Positions 18,865 through 28,540 of a DNA stretch of 63,223 bases are shown piece after piece. Position 1 is the first letter of the stretch. The number at the start of each line of letters is the position of its first letter. Origin of the DNA: an uncultured Verrucomicrobia subdivision 3 bacterium (GTDB taxonomy: Bacteria > Verrucomicrobiota > Verrucomicrobiia > Limisphaerales > UBA11358). The notes below the pieces were generated by a model. The model worked only from the letters and a program-made list of their open reading frames with translations. It was not told the origin of the DNA and made no database searches. Location of the stretch: assembly GCA_903918885.1 (NCBI GenBank), contig CAIXFY010000066.1:1-63223 (forward strand), written 5' to 3'. The position numbers and the translations under genes are program-made.

Positions 18865-19719
18865 TCACGCCAGCTTCGGGAAAAATTCTCTCGCCGTGCG
18901 GCACGTGACCGCACTCAAGGCTTCCGGCGAAATCATTTTCACCTGCGCGACCGTCTCGGAAATCTCCTTCACAAACGCCGGTTCGCCGCGTTTGCCGCGA
19001 TACGGAACCGGCGCGAGATACGGGCAATCCGTTTCCAGCATAAACTTGTCCAGCGGCGTCGCGGCCACGGCGTCGCGGATATTCTGGCCGTTCTTGAAGG
19101 TGACGATGCCGGTGTAGCTGACCAGCCAGCCGAGCGATAAAATCTTTTCCAGCCGTTCCACGCTTTCGCCGAAACAATGAAACACGCCGCGCGTCTTTTT
19201 CGCCCACGGCTGGATTTGCGCGAACAAATCGTCGAACGAACTGCGCTGGTGAATGACGCAGTTCAAGCCGGTTTCTGCCGCGACTTCGAGCTGCTGCCGG
19301 AAAATCTCCGCCTGCTTTTGTTTGTAATGTGTGTCTTCGACGGATTCGGCGGTAGGGACGCCGCGCTGCGGCGTCTGGTCGGCGCCGCGCGCCGACCCTA
19401 CCTGTGAACTCGGCAGCCGGTAATAATCCAGCCCGATTTCGCCAATGGCGACGGTCTTGGGATGGCGCGCGAGTTCGCGGAGTTCGGGGCGGATGTCGGC
19501 GGGCGCCTCGTGGGCGTTGCCCGGATGCCAGCCGACGGCGGCGTAAATCGGCGCGTGCTGTTCTGCGAGCGCGAGCGCGCGGCGGCTGCTGGCGAGGTCG
19601 GTGCCGATGGCGATGATTTTGGTGATGCCGGCGGCTTGGGCGCGCGCCAGCACGTCGGCGAAGTCCGGCTGGTAAACGTCGTAATCGAGGTGCGCGTGCG
19701 TGTCGTAAAAAACCGGCAT
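18865..19719 (-). CDS. tatD: TatD-family metal-dependent hydrolase with an in-frame palindromic insertion
   Basis: The 284-residue protein is a TIM-barrel metallohydrolase (TatD-type deoxyribonuclease). Motifs: FYDTHAHLDYD at the start, AVGWHPGNA, AIGEIGLDYYR, CVIHQR, GVFHCFGES and METDCPYLAP. The ATG at 19719 was chosen because it gives the conserved N-terminus; the frame stays open to 19794. The family is usually about 260 residues. The excess is a segment at about 107-123 encoded by a GC-rich double-hairpin element (19351-19402) placed between GLDYYRLPSSQ and the YKQKQAEIFRQQLE helix. The reading frame is preserved, so the protein is probably still functional. Confidence 0.9.
   Translation of the reverse strand: MPVFYDTHAHLDYDVYQPDFADVLARAQAAGITKIIAIGTDLASSRRALALAEQHAPIYAAVGWHPGNAHEAPADIRPELRELARHPKTVAIGEIGLDYYRLPSSQVGSARGADQTPQRGVPTAESVEDTHYKQKQAEIFRQQLEVAAETGLNCVIHQRSSFDDLFAQIQPWAKKTRGVFHCFGESVERLEKILSLGWLVSYTGIVTFKNGQNIRDAVAATPLDKFMLETDCPYLAPVPYRGKRGEPAFVKEISETVAQVKMISPEALSAVTCRTAREFFPKLA
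19351..19402. repeat. Palindromic double-hairpin element inside tatD
   Basis: The 52-bp element is bounded by GGTAGGG and CCCTACC. It contains an 8-bp stem with a 3-nt loop (19357-19375) and a 9-bp stem with a 3-nt loop (19377-19397). It lies in frame within tatD and is translated there. Its design, two GC-rich hairpins with GTAG-type edges, is matched by the element in pheS. Confidence 0.85.
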
Positions 19720-19819
19720 GGCGCGGAAAGGATGGGCAAACGGTGAAATGAAGTCCATGCCGGACTCAAGCACGCCAGCGGCGAAAGCAACCAACTAATC
19801 TTTGCATGCTATCTATTTG

Positions 19820-20230
19820 TCAGGCCTTTGATGGAATAAATACATCTGAATCAATTTCAAATCTGTTTATCTTCCATATGTCGTTTACACGTCGAAGCTG
19901 AATCTTAATGGTCGCCTTGCCCTTTTCAAAGTCTCCCACTGTAGTGTAATTGCCGAGCATACCCTTCGGCTTATCGAGATGTTTGAATGAACCAAGCCGC
20001 CGAAACATCAAAAAAATACCGTCAAACTTGTCGCGCGCCTTCGCGACCTTTTTTTTCAGCTCTGGAGTCGCTCGGTCAACTAACTCCTGACTGCTCCAAT
20101 TGGTCGCGATTTTGGGAACAACATCTTGAATGAAAGCCGTCGCTTCGCGGTCAAGCTTGATGAAAATAGCGGCAACGATGACAACAATCACCGTAAAGAT
20201 GACTCCAAGAATTGCGAACACTTTTTTCAT
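19820..20230 (-). CDS. Hypothetical protein with one N-terminal membrane segment
   Basis: This 136-residue protein is not recognised. Residues 4-24 form a hydrophobic anchor or uncleaved signal; the rest is soluble and charged, with a C-terminal IKIQLRRVNDIWKINRFEID stretch resembling the short alpha/beta domains of exported DUF-type proteins. The ATG at 20230 was chosen because the membrane segment follows at once; the open frame upstream (to 20485) overlaps the next gene. Base composition is more AT-rich than the neighbours. It is flanked by tatD and a TIGR03790-type gene on the same strand. Confidence 0.6.
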   Translation of the reverse strand: MKKVFAILGVIFTVIVVIVAAIFIKLDREATAFIQDVVPKIATNWSSQELVDRATPELKKKVAKARDKFDGIFLMFRRLGSFKHLDKPKGMLGNYTTVGDFEKGKATIKIQLRRVNDIWKINRFEIDSDVFIPSKA

Positions 20231-20345
20231 AGCGTGAAAAACAGCATAAAATTTTAGAAAGCCGTAGTTTTTGCAGCCCATTAAAAACAAATTCTGCATC
20301 TGAATTTGTGCCTTTGACTGCCGGTTGTCCAGCGGGTTTTCCGCT

Positions 20346-21974
20346 TCAGGGTTTTGGCGCGGTGGCGGGCTTGGGTTCCAGCGCCTTGAGCTTTTCGTCA
20401 ATGGCATTGCGGCCGGGATACTCCGGCGCTTCGGCCAGCAACGCCCGGTAATTTTCCGCCGCCTCGGCCTCGCGGCTTTGCGCAATCAGTTTTTCGCCGA
20501 GCGTAAGGCGGAGGCGGATTTTTTGTTGCGGCGAGGGATTCAGCTTCAAGGCATTTTGCCACGACTCAATGCCGGAACTGGGTTTGCCGGAAGCCTCGTA
20601 AAGATTGGCGAGCTTTTCCGTCAGCACGGCGCTGTGTTCGGTGAGCGGCACCTGGTTGGCGAGAAAGTCCAGCAACTGCGGCGGGCGAATGCCGCGCGCG
20701 AGGTCGAGGCACACCAGTCGGTCAAACGACCATTCAATGAGCGGATTTTTGGTGCGCGCTAGTTGGGCATGCAGTTCCGGCAAGGTTTTTTTCTGAAACG
20801 GTTGATACAGCGGGTCGCCGATGACGGTGTTTTGCCACGACAAGGCGAGTTGCGCAGCCCAGGCGGCTTCGCCGAAAGTGCTGCCGTTGGCCAAGGTTTC
20901 CAAAAAGAAAGCGATGTTCGGCGTGAAGATGAGATACGGCTCGTAAACGCAGCCCATCGTGAAGGTCGCGCCTTTGGCGAGCAGCGGGCCGCACCAGTTT
21001 CGCGTCGCGCTGCGCAGCGTGTCGGCGCTGAACGAGTGCAGGTGATAGGCGAACGCGCCGGGCATGAACTCAACTTTGGGTTGTGCGAACGGCCCGAAAG
21101 CTTCTCCGGCATACCAACCAGCGTAAATGGCGATGTGGCTCATGGGAAACGCGGCGGAGAAACAGGCTTCGTTGGTGTCCACTTCGGTTTCAAAGCCGAG
21201 TTGGCGGCAGATTTCTGCGCCGCCGAACATCCACTGGTCGCCGATAAAATAATTCGTGTTGCTCGCCGGCAATCCGCGCGCGTCAAAATAGGCGCGGCCC
21301 CACAGGCCATTGGTCTCGGCTGCCAGCGCTTTGTCCACGAGCGAATTGGCAATGGCCGCCGTCGGGCCATCGAGGCGGGCGACGAGGAGCAGGCCGTTGG
21401 TGCAATTCAGCCGCGCGCGATTGGTGCAACCGTAAAACGGACTCGGCCACGGCCCGGTCAGCGGAAATTTTGTTTTGGCGAGCGGCAGCCACGCCAGTTC
21501 GGAATCCACGGCGGCTTCGTTGCGACGAAACTCGTCGCGATTGATTTTCCCCACCCATTCTTCGAGCACGGATGCCGGCGCGATTTTCAACGGCACGCCG
21601 TAACACAAAACGGCATAGCGGATTTTTGAGCGCACCACGCGCGTTTCCGCATGGGACAGGATGCCATTGGCGGTCGGGACGGTGACTTCGCCGAATTTCC
21701 ACAGCCCAGCCGCCTCGAGGTCGTCGGCCAGCGGCTGCTGCAAAAAATCCGTGAAGTCCGCGCGCGTCATGACTTCGTTGGTCGTCAGCGCAAAACCGAA
21801 AATCTGTTTCGCTGGCACGCCGCGCACGGCGGCGTAATGCTCGGCGACCGCGCGCGATTCCGGCACGCGAGAATTGTAAACCACCACGACCTCGTCGCCG
21901 CCAGCGTGGACGGACGCTGGTCCCAGCACGGCAACCAATGCCAGAATTACCTTGAAAAAAAAGCGCATTTTCAT
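20346..21974 (-). CDS. TIGR03790-type exported protein of unknown function
   Basis: This 542-residue protein has a signal peptide (FFFKVILALVAVLGPASVHA, about 5-24) and a start of the mature part (EVVVVYNSRVPESRAVAEHYA) that I recognise as the TIGR03790 family, known from Verrucomicrobia, Acidobacteria and Geobacter but without a defined function. The last 120 residues look like helical TPR-type repeats (LANLYEASGKPSSGIESWQ, then EAEAAENYRALLAEAPEYPG). It follows the MBL hydrolase gene by a single base, so the two are likely cotranscribed. Confidence 0.8.
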   Translation of the reverse strand: MKMRFFFKVILALVAVLGPASVHAGGDEVVVVYNSRVPESRAVAEHYAAVRGVPAKQIFGFALTTNEVMTRADFTDFLQQPLADDLEAAGLWKFGEVTVPTANGILSHAETRVVRSKIRYAVLCYGVPLKIAPASVLEEWVGKINRDEFRRNEAAVDSELAWLPLAKTKFPLTGPWPSPFYGCTNRARLNCTNGLLLVARLDGPTAAIANSLVDKALAAETNGLWGRAYFDARGLPASNTNYFIGDQWMFGGAEICRQLGFETEVDTNEACFSAAFPMSHIAIYAGWYAGEAFGPFAQPKVEFMPGAFAYHLHSFSADTLRSATRNWCGPLLAKGATFTMGCVYEPYLIFTPNIAFFLETLANGSTFGEAAWAAQLALSWQNTVIGDPLYQPFQKKTLPELHAQLARTKNPLIEWSFDRLVCLDLARGIRPPQLLDFLANQVPLTEHSAVLTEKLANLYEASGKPSSGIESWQNALKLNPSPQQKIRLRLTLGEKLIAQSREAEAAENYRALLAEAPEYPGRNAIDEKLKALEPKPATAPKP

Positions 21975-21975
21975 G

Positions 21976-22764
21976 TCATTCGGCGCTCGTTACTTTCAGC
22001 CCGTCCCACGCGAGCGTGATGCCGGCGGGCAGTTCTGCCTGCGATTTGTCGTGGTCGTAGTCGTGTGTGAGGTGTGTGAAATAAGTCCGCCCGGCATTGA
22101 TGCGCCGCGCCGCCGTAAGCGCCTCGTCGAGGCACATGTGCGTCGGGTGCGGCTTGTGGCGCAGTGCATCCAGCACGGCGATTTCCACGCCGCGAACGGC
22201 TTCCATCGCGGCGTCGGGAATATCCTTGCAGTCGCTCAAATACGCGAGCCGCTTTTTTCCGTTTTGCTCGAACAGAAATCCCGTCGTCGTCATCCGTCCG
22301 TGCGGCAGATCGAACGGCGTGATTTTCAAATCACCGATTTCAAACGCGCCGGTGATGACTTTTTCCTCCGGCATGAAATAACCTTTCGGCCACGGTCCCT
22401 GATGGAACGCGTAAAGAAACACTCGGCGCAGATGCGCCATGGTTTCCTCGCTCGCGTAAATCGGTAGTGTCGTGCCGCCGCGCAGATCGCAGAAGCGCCG
22501 GCAATCGTCCATGCCGAGGATGTGGTCGGCGTGGGCGTGCGTGACGAGCACGGCGTCGAGCCATTTGATTTTTTCGCGCAGACATTGGATGCGAAATTCT
22601 GGCGGCGTATCCACCGCTAGCTTCACTTTATCCGTGGCGACATAAATCGCCGGGCGCGTGCGCCAGTTTTTCGGGTTGGCGAGATATTCCGGCGGATAAT
22701 CCACGCCGATGAGCGGCACGCCTTGCGAAGTGCCGCTGCCCAGAAAAGTGAATTCAAACGCCAT
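21976..22764 (-). CDS. MBL-fold metallohydrolase (PhnP-like)
   Basis: The 262-residue protein is a metallo-beta-lactamase-fold hydrolase resembling PhnP-type cyclic phosphodiesterases. It begins [18 protein letters not shown] and has the metal-binding [22 protein letters not shown] and YLSDCKD segments, with a final FTHLTHDY. All expected His/Asp ligands are visible. No phn genes are nearby, so a phosphonate role is not supported; the substrate is unknown. Its stop is one base from the start of the TIGR03790-type gene. Confidence 0.85.
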   Translation of the reverse strand: MAFEFTFLGSGTSQGVPLIGVDYPPEYLANPKNWRTRPAIYVATDKVKLAVDTPPEFRIQCLREKIKWLDAVLVTHAHADHILGMDDCRRFCDLRGGTTLPIYASEETMAHLRRVFLYAFHQGPWPKGYFMPEEKVITGAFEIGDLKITPFDLPHGRMTTTGFLFEQNGKKRLAYLSDCKDIPDAAMEAVRGVEIAVLDALRHKPHPTHMCLDEALTAARRINAGRTYFTHLTHDYDHDKSQAELPAGITLAWDGLKVTSAE

Positions 22765-22911
22765 GCGTTAAAGCTAACAGAGTCGTAAAAAACGGCGACT
22801 GAAAATCCAAAGGGACAAAAGAGACATGTTTCAAAAAAATCGGCAGGGTTGCGGCAAAATCGCGGGTCTAATAAAGAGTCCAGTCTGAAGTGGTTGGCTG
22901 GTCGTCGTTGG

Positions 22912-23613
22912 CTAAAAATGCAAGTCAAAGATGTTGCCGTTGCTCGGATTGCCGCCGTGGTTTGAGCACTTGTTAGTCATAAGGATGCCGAGCATGGTCG
23001 TAACATGGCCATCCACAAAGGCGACGTTGGCGGAGCTGCCATTGTGACGATTAGGCGATGGGGAGCTGCTTATCATTCCTGGCAAACCACTGGAAGGATT
23101 GCAGTGTAAAAACAGAAAAAACCCATAGGGATTGACGCTGCCGTTTAAGGCTCCATCCCCGAACAGGATGCCCTGCGAACTACGGGTGCAGGAAGTTAAT
23201 TTCATACCGTTGGTTGAAATCGTGTCCGAATTATCCCAATAAGATAATTTTCGGTTCACGGCTGACCAATTGTTGTTAATCAATGCCACATGTGAAGGAC
23301 AAACGAACACCGATTGGTTCGTGGACTTGGTCATGTATAGCGTGATGCCATCATACCAGATGCCCCCTGGTGGGTTTGGATAAGCATCGTTATTTTCAGA
23401 GGCATACAAGTGATAGCCCAACAATATCTGCTTCTGATTGCTGACACATTGAATGGTGTAGGCCTTCCTTTTGGCCGCTGCCAAAGCCGGCAGCAGCATG
23501 GCCGCCAGAATCGCGATGATGGCGATGACAACCAGCAGTTCAATCAGCGTGAACGCGCGCACTAGCCGCGCTTTGTGTGGTGGCAGAATTTGAAAAGTGG
23601 AATGCGTTTTCAT
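22912..23613 (-). CDS. Prepilin-type N-terminal domain protein
   Basis: This 233-residue protein has a type IV prepilin leader ([20 protein letters not shown]) after 24 leader residues; Ala rather than Gly precedes the Phe at the cleavage site. The remainder is the soluble type common in Verrucomicrobia and Lentisphaerae, ending with [15 protein letters not shown]. Such proteins occur in many copies per genome, are presumably processed by prepilin peptidase and are held at the cell surface or membrane. A TTG six bases upstream is an alternative start. A second member is at 56337. Confidence 0.85.
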   Translation of the reverse strand: MKTHSTFQILPPHKARLVRAFTLIELLVVIAIIAILAAMLLPALAAAKRKAYTIQCVSNQKQILLGYHLYASENNDAYPNPPGGIWYDGITLYMTKSTNQSVFVCPSHVALINNNWSAVNRKLSYWDNSDTISTNGMKLTSCTRSSQGILFGDGALNGSVNPYGFFLFLHCNPSSGLPGMISSSPSPNRHNGSSANVAFVDGHVTTMLGILMTNKCSNHGGNPSNGNIFDLHF

Positions 23614-23765
23614 CGGCAAAGCATGTTTGCTTTTACTGGGTAAGACTGTTTGAAAAGTAAATCATTTTCCACCGCCTGCAAGCCTGATTAACTCTAGCGG
23701 CAACGGGATGATTTTTCATTTGCGCAAAGGACGGTCAATCCGCAAAGCTTTGCTTCGCTTTGCCG

Positions 23766-25421
23766 ATGTTGACTACGCTACGCATTAAAAACCTCGCCCT
23801 CGTGAGTGACCTCACGCTGGAACTCCAACCCGGTTGCAACGTTATCACAGGCGAAACCGGCGCGGGCAAATCTATCATCATCGGCGCTCTGAATCTCGTC
23901 CTGGGCGAACGCGCTGACCGCACGCTCATCCGCAGCGGTGAGGAGAGTTGTTCCGTCGAGGCTGTTTTCGACACAAAAAAACTGCGTGCGCCGTTAAAGA
24001 ATTTTCTGGAAGAAAATGGATTGGAACCGTGCGAGGAAAATCAGCTCGTTTTGAAACGAAATTTTTCCGCCAGCGGCACGAACCGCCAGTTCATCAACGG
24101 TTCGCCCACCACGCTCGCCACACTTGCCAGCATTGGCGAATGGCTGGTGGACATGCACGGCCCGCACGATCACCAGTCGTTGCTGCATGCAAGCAAACAG
24201 CTTTTGATTCTCGACGCGTTTGGCGGATTGGAAAAATCGCGCGAAGAATTTGGCGAACTCGTCCGTCGTCGCAGCGTTTCGGAAAACGAAAAATCCGCGC
24301 TCATCGTGGATGAAAAAACTTACGTGCAGCAGTTGGATTTATTGCGTTTTCAGGTGCAGGAAATTTCCGCGGCACGACTGCATCCAGATGAGGAACAATC
24401 AGTCACCGAAGAATTCAATCGCGCCAGCAACGCGGCAAAATTATTACAGTTAAGTCAGACGGCGATTGATGCTTTGAGCGAAAACGAAAGTTCATTGCTC
24501 ACGCAATCCGGTGTCATTGGCCGCGTGCTGGCGGAACTGCAGCGCGTGGATGTCGGCGCGGAAAATCTGGTCGCGTTGCACGCGCAGGCGGGCGAGACCT
24601 TGCGCGAGTTGCAGACGGAATTATCTCGTTACGCCGACAAAGTGGACGTTGATCCCGCGCGGCTCGCAGAAGTCGAAGAGCGGCTTAATCTCATCCATTC
24701 GCTGAAACGCAAATATGGAGGGACGCTTGCGGAAGTCATCGCGTTCGGCGATGAGGCAAAAACCAAATTGCAGTCGCTTGAAAGTCGCGACGCGGAACTG
24801 GCGCGGCTAAATGCAGCGTTGGAAAAACTGGACTCAGAAATTTTGAGCGTGGGCAAAAAACTTTCCGCCGCGCGCAAGAAAGTGATTCCGCAACTGGCAA
24901 AATCGGTCAGCAAACAACTGGAAGATTTGGGTTTCAAGCAAAGCAAGTTTGACGTGGCGATTTCCGTTGCCACGCTGCCTTCTGCTTCCGGTCAGGACGA
25001 AATTGAATTCCAGTTCGCGCCGAATTTGGGCGAGCCGGCCAAGCCGCTGCGGGCGATTGCGTCCAGCGGTGAAATGGCGCGCGTGATGTTGGCGCTCAAA
25101 ACCGTGCTGGCGGCGGAAGATGAAATTCCGGTTTTAGTCTTTGACGAAGTGGACGCCAACGTTGGCGGTGAAACGGCGAATACCGTCGGCGAGAAGATGA
25201 AGCAAATCGCCAAGAATCGTCAGGTATTTTGCATCACGCATTTGCCGCAGGTGGCCGCGCCAGCGGACGCGCATTACGTCGTCACGAAGCTCGTAAAAAA
25301 TGGCCGGACAATTTCCGAAATCACGCTGCTCGACAAAAAATCCCGCGTCACCGAACTCGCGCGGATGCTCGGTGGCCAGACGGACGCGGCGCGGAAACAC
25401 GCCGAGGCGCTGTTGAAATAA
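23766..25421 (+). CDS. recN: DNA repair protein RecN
   Basis: The 551-residue SMC-like ATPase acts in double-strand break repair. Walker A GETGAGKS is at 29-36, a long coiled coil occupies about 150-370, the signature-like SSGEMARVMLALK is near 430 and Walker B VLVFDEVDANVGG near 456. The ATG at 23766 starts directly with the conserved MLTTLRIKNLALV. Length is typical. The sulfatase gene follows after 43 bases. Confidence 0.95.
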   Translation: MLTTLRIKNLALVSDLTLELQPGCNVITGETGAGKSIIIGALNLVLGERADRTLIRSGEESCSVEAVFDTKKLRAPLKNFLEENGLEPCEENQLVLKRNFSASGTNRQFINGSPTTLATLASIGEWLVDMHGPHDHQSLLHASKQLLILDAFGGLEKSREEFGELVRRRSVSENEKSALIVDEKTYVQQLDLLRFQVQEISAARLHPDEEQSVTEEFNRASNAAKLLQLSQTAIDALSENESSLLTQSGVIGRVLAELQRVDVGAENLVALHAQAGETLRELQTELSRYADKVDVDPARLAEVEERLNLIHSLKRKYGGTLAEVIAFGDEAKTKLQSLESRDAELARLNAALEKLDSEILSVGKKLSAARKKVIPQLAKSVSKQLEDLGFKQSKFDVAISVATLPSASGQDEIEFQFAPNLGEPAKPLRAIASSGEMARVMLALKTVLAAEDEIPVLVFDEVDANVGGETANTVGEKMKQIAKNRQVFCITHLPQVAAPADAHYVVTKLVKNGRTISEITLLDKKSRVTELARMLGGQTDAARKHAEALLK

Positions 25422-25464
25422 TTTGAACTGCTTCCGTGTTTTCGACACTTTGGGTCGTTCCCTT

Positions 25465-27150
25465 ATGAAACCCATCTTCCTATTGTTGGTGTTGCTGGCT
25501 TCGTTTGGCTTGCTTCACGCCGCTGAAGCAGTCAAACCGACCGCCAAGCCGAACATCCTGATCATCCTCGCCGATGACATGGGCTTTTCGGACGCCGGTT
25601 GTTACGGCAGCGAAATTCACACGCCGAACTTGGACAAGCTCGCGGCGGATGGTCTGCGCTTCACGCAATTTTACAACACGGCGCGGTGCTGGTCGTCGCG
25701 CGCGTGCCTGCTCACCGGCTTCTATGCCCAGTCCATTCGCCGGGACAATTTCACCGGCGACTTTGGTGTGAACACCGACGGTGGTGGCGATGGCATTCGT
25801 CCGCGCTGGGCGGAGTTGCTACCCGAATTTCTACGGCCCCTGGGTTATCGCTCGTATCATTCCGGCAAGTGGCACTTGGATGGCAAACCGTTGGCCGACG
25901 GCTTCGACCATTCCTATTACGAAATGAATGGACAGGGCTATTTTATCCAGGCTGGTGCCAACGAGGATGACATGCGTCTGGCGGACATAAAAGTGGGCGC
26001 TGGCTATTACAACACCATCGCCGTCGCCGATCACGCCATCAAGTATCTGAAAGAGCACGCCGCGAAATATTCTAGCCGGCCGTTTTTTGAATACGTCGCG
26101 TTTCACAGCCCGCATTTTCCAGTTCAGGCGTTGCCGGAAGACATCGCGGTCTACAAGGATACTTACAAGTCCGGCTGGGACGCGATTCGCGAGCAACGCC
26201 TGGCGCGCATGAAGCAACTGGGCATCGTCCATTGCGACCTGTCGCCGCTGGATCCCGTCACCGTCCCGCACTGGAATTTGCCGGAAGCTGAATTGAAAAA
26301 ACGCATCGGCCCAAACGAAGTCGGTCATGCCGTGCCGTGGAACACCCTGACCGACGGACAGAAAGAATTTCAGTCGGCGAAAATGTCCGTTCACGCCGCC
26401 ATGATCCATCGCATGGACATCGAGATCGGCCGCGTGCTGGACCAAGTCAAGGCGATGGGCGACTACGACAACACCATTGTGCTATTCATGTCCGACAACG
26501 GCGCGTCCGCCGAGCAAATCATCCGCGGCTTGGGTGAAGATCCGAAAGCACCCATCGGTTCGGCCTACAGCTATCTCGGCATCGGCCCCGGCTGGGCGAG
26601 TGCAGCCAACACCCCGTTCCGCCTCTTCAAATCGTGGGAGCATGAAGGCGGCAATTGCACGCCGCTCATCGTTCACTGGCCCGCCGGCATTTCGGCACGC
26701 GGCGAACTGCGCGACAACCCCGGCCACCTGATTGATATCGTGCCGACGCTTTTGGAAATCACCGGCGGCCAGCGACCGACGAACATCGCCGGCCTGCCTG
26801 TGCCGCCGTTGCCGGGCAAAAGTTTGGTCCCCGTCTTTGCCAAAGACGACACCGTGCCACACGATTTCTTCTGGTGGAATCACGACGGCAACCGCGCCAT
26901 CCGCATTGGCGACTGGAAGCTGGTGGCCGACCACACCAAGCCCTGGGAGCTTTTCAACCTCGCCACCGACCGTTCGGAAACCAACAATTTGGCGGCGGAA
27001 TATCCCGAAAAGGTCAAAGAAATGGAACAGGCCTGGCTCAAGCACGGCGCGGAACTTCATGCGCTGGCGGAGCAAGACCCGCCGCCGAAAGGTGCGGGCA
27101 AGAAAAATCCCGGCAAAAAATCCGCCGACAAGGCGGTTCCGGATTTTTAG
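25465..27150 (+). CDS. Arylsulfatase-type sulfatase, exported
   Basis: The 561-residue enzyme belongs to the formylglycine-dependent sulfatases. A signal peptide (about 1-20, LLLVLLASFGLLHA) is followed by NILIILADDMGFSDAGCYG, which supplies metal ligands. The modifiable Cys75 lies in RCWSSRACLLTG. In the usual CxPxR modification motif the third position is Pro or Ala; here it is Ser. Later motifs include YHSGKWHL, VLFMSDNGAS and DIVPTLLEITGG. The C-terminus is Lys/Gly/Pro-rich. The ATG at 25465 was chosen because the signal peptide follows directly. A sulfated polysaccharide is the likely substrate class, inferred from Verrucomicrobia ecology only. Confidence 0.9.
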   Translation: MKPIFLLLVLLASFGLLHAAEAVKPTAKPNILIILADDMGFSDAGCYGSEIHTPNLDKLAADGLRFTQFYNTARCWSSRACLLTGFYAQSIRRDNFTGDFGVNTDGGGDGIRPRWAELLPEFLRPLGYRSYHSGKWHLDGKPLADGFDHSYYEMNGQGYFIQAGANEDDMRLADIKVGAGYYNTIAVADHAIKYLKEHAAKYSSRPFFEYVAFHSPHFPVQALPEDIAVYKDTYKSGWDAIREQRLARMKQLGIVHCDLSPLDPVTVPHWNLPEAELKKRIGPNEVGHAVPWNTLTDGQKEFQSAKMSVHAAMIHRMDIEIGRVLDQVKAMGDYDNTIVLFMSDNGASAEQIIRGLGEDPKAPIGSAYSYLGIGPGWASAANTPFRLFKSWEHEGGNCTPLIVHWPAGISARGELRDNPGHLIDIVPTLLEITGGQRPTNIAGLPVPPLPGKSLVPVFAKDDTVPHDFFWWNHDGNRAIRIGDWKLVADHTKPWELFNLATDRSETNNLAAEYPEKVKEMEQAWLKHGAELHALAEQDPPPKGAGKKNPGKKSADKAVPDF

Positions 27151-27197
27151 CTTTTCCCGACGGCGCGTTACTGCGACTTTGGTGTCAGCCAAAAAAT

Positions 27198-27773
27198 ATG
27201 ATCAAGCTTTCATTCCCGTTCACCGAAGAAAAAATCCGCGCGCTGAAAGTTGGCGACGAGGTGCTGATTTCCGGCACGGTGTTCACCGGTCGCGACGCGG
27301 TGCATAAATATTTGCACGAAGGGGGCACGTTGCCGGAAGGCGTGAGTTTGAAAGACGGCATTGTTTATCATTGCGGGCCGGTGATGATGAAACAAGACGA
27401 TGGTAGCTACAAATGCACCGCTGCCGGTCCGACGACGTCCATTCGCGAGGAGCCGTATCAATGGCAGGTTATCCGCGATTTCGGATTGCGCGGCGTCATC
27501 GGCAAGGGCGGCATGGGCGCGAAGACGCAGGCGGCTTGCAAGGAATACGGCTGTGTTTATCTGCACGCCATCGGCGGCGCGGCGCAGGTGTTGGCCGAGT
27601 GCATCAAAAAGGTAAGCAACGTTTATTTCCTAGAAAAATTCGGTTCGCCGGAGGCGATTTGGGAACTGGCGGTGGAAGATTTTCCGGCGGTGGTGACGAT
27701 TGACGCGCACGGCAATTCGCTGCACGAGGAAGTTTTTGCGAAGAGCCAAGCGGCGTTGGCGACGCGGCTCTAA
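27198..27773 (+). CDS. Fumarate hydratase class I, beta (C-terminal) subunit-like
   Basis: This 191-residue protein matches the C-terminal domain of class I fumarases and L-tartrate dehydratases (VLISGTVFTGRDAVHKYL, YHCGPV, IGKGGMG, YGCVYLHAIGGAAQ). In two-subunit enzymes this chain pairs with an iron-sulfur alpha chain. No alpha gene is seen anywhere in the window; the upstream gene is a sulfatase. The ATG at 27198 fits the family start. The gene may work with an alpha subunit encoded elsewhere or be a stand-alone domain. Confidence 0.85.
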   Translation: MIKLSFPFTEEKIRALKVGDEVLISGTVFTGRDAVHKYLHEGGTLPEGVSLKDGIVYHCGPVMMKQDDGSYKCTAAGPTTSIREEPYQWQVIRDFGLRGVIGKGGMGAKTQAACKEYGCVYLHAIGGAAQVLAECIKKVSNVYFLEKFGSPEAIWELAVEDFPAVVTIDAHGNSLHEEVFAKSQAALATRL

Positions 27774-28492
27774 AATCTTAAATTCCATTCGTGCGTCGCG
27801 TATTTTTCGCGGGCAAGTTTAGAAATTTCTACCAGCGGCGGATTTTTTAATTCCTCATTTGCGTTCCACTCTTTGGCGAGCGCGGCTTTAATTTTTTCAG
27901 CGGGCAGATTCAAGTTGGTCACGAAGTCGGAATGCGGGCGGCTGGCGCGATAATCGGGTTGTAACGACGGCATCAAAAGCAGTTCGATGATCAAATTCAA
28001 ATCGCAGTTGAGCAGCAAAGTTCCGTGAAAGAGCAGGAAGTTTTTCCGCCGCCGTTGCGAGTTGCCGGCGAATTTCAAGGCACCGACACATAAGTCTGTG
28101 TGGCCGCGCACGGAAATCGAGGAGTTGGGGGAAAGCGATGCGATGGCGGCGCGGTTTTTCTCCATGATGAACCGGTTCGCGGAGGTAATATTTTGCGTCG
28201 GACTGTTTTCGGTGATGCGCAGAATCAGCGAATAGTTCAAGCCGCCCAGCATTTGGACTACGGTTCCGCCGCCGGAGCAGCGCCGGAAAATTGGCACGCT
28301 GGCCTTTTCGCAGGCGGCGACATTTACTTCGGTCGCCACTTTGTTGGCGTAGCCGACGACGACGAAGGTTTCGCGCGGTTCCCAAAACAGCAGCATTTCG
28401 CCACCAGCGCCATTTTCCGCCGCGTCGAGAAAAAACTCGTCCGCCGCGAGTTGTTCGGCGGGCGCGGCGAGATTCAGGTCGAGGCGCAACAT
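27770..28492 (-). CDS. lplA: Lipoate-protein ligase A family protein
   Basis: The 240-residue protein would attach lipoate to E2 and other lipoyl domains. The key motif FRRCSGGGTVVQ (about 71-82) and the segment GHTDLCVGALKFAGNSQ with the conserved Lys are present. The ATG at 28492 starts the recognisable N-terminus; the longer open frame overlaps aceE. The gene is divergent from aceE across 48 bp, linking lipoylation with the pyruvate dehydrogenase complex. Its stop overlaps the end of the converging fumarase gene by 4 bases. The separate C-terminal accessory domain of E. coli LplA is absent, as in many short ligases. Confidence 0.87.
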   Translation of the reverse strand: MLRLDLNLAAPAEQLAADEFFLDAAENGAGGEMLLFWEPRETFVVVGYANKVATEVNVAACEKASVPIFRRCSGGGTVVQMLGGLNYSLILRITENSPTQNITSANRFIMEKNRAAIASLSPNSSISVRGHTDLCVGALKFAGNSQRRRKNFLLFHGTLLLNCDLNLIIELLLMPSLQPDYRASRPHSDFVTNLNLPAEKIKAALAKEWNANEELKNPPLVEISKLAREKYATHEWNLRF

Positions 28493-28540
28493 TTTTGGGT
28501 TTTGATTTCGCTGGCGATAAGGAGACAAATTCGGTTTAAT

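Noticed and set aside
26874-27197. N-terminal extension of the fumarase beta gene
   Set aside because: It overlaps the sulfatase coding region in another frame; ATG 27198 matches the family start.
28100-28540. N-terminal extension of aceE by about 147 codons
   Set aside because: It is antisense to lplA and has no similarity to E1 enzymes; ATG 28541 fits the family length.
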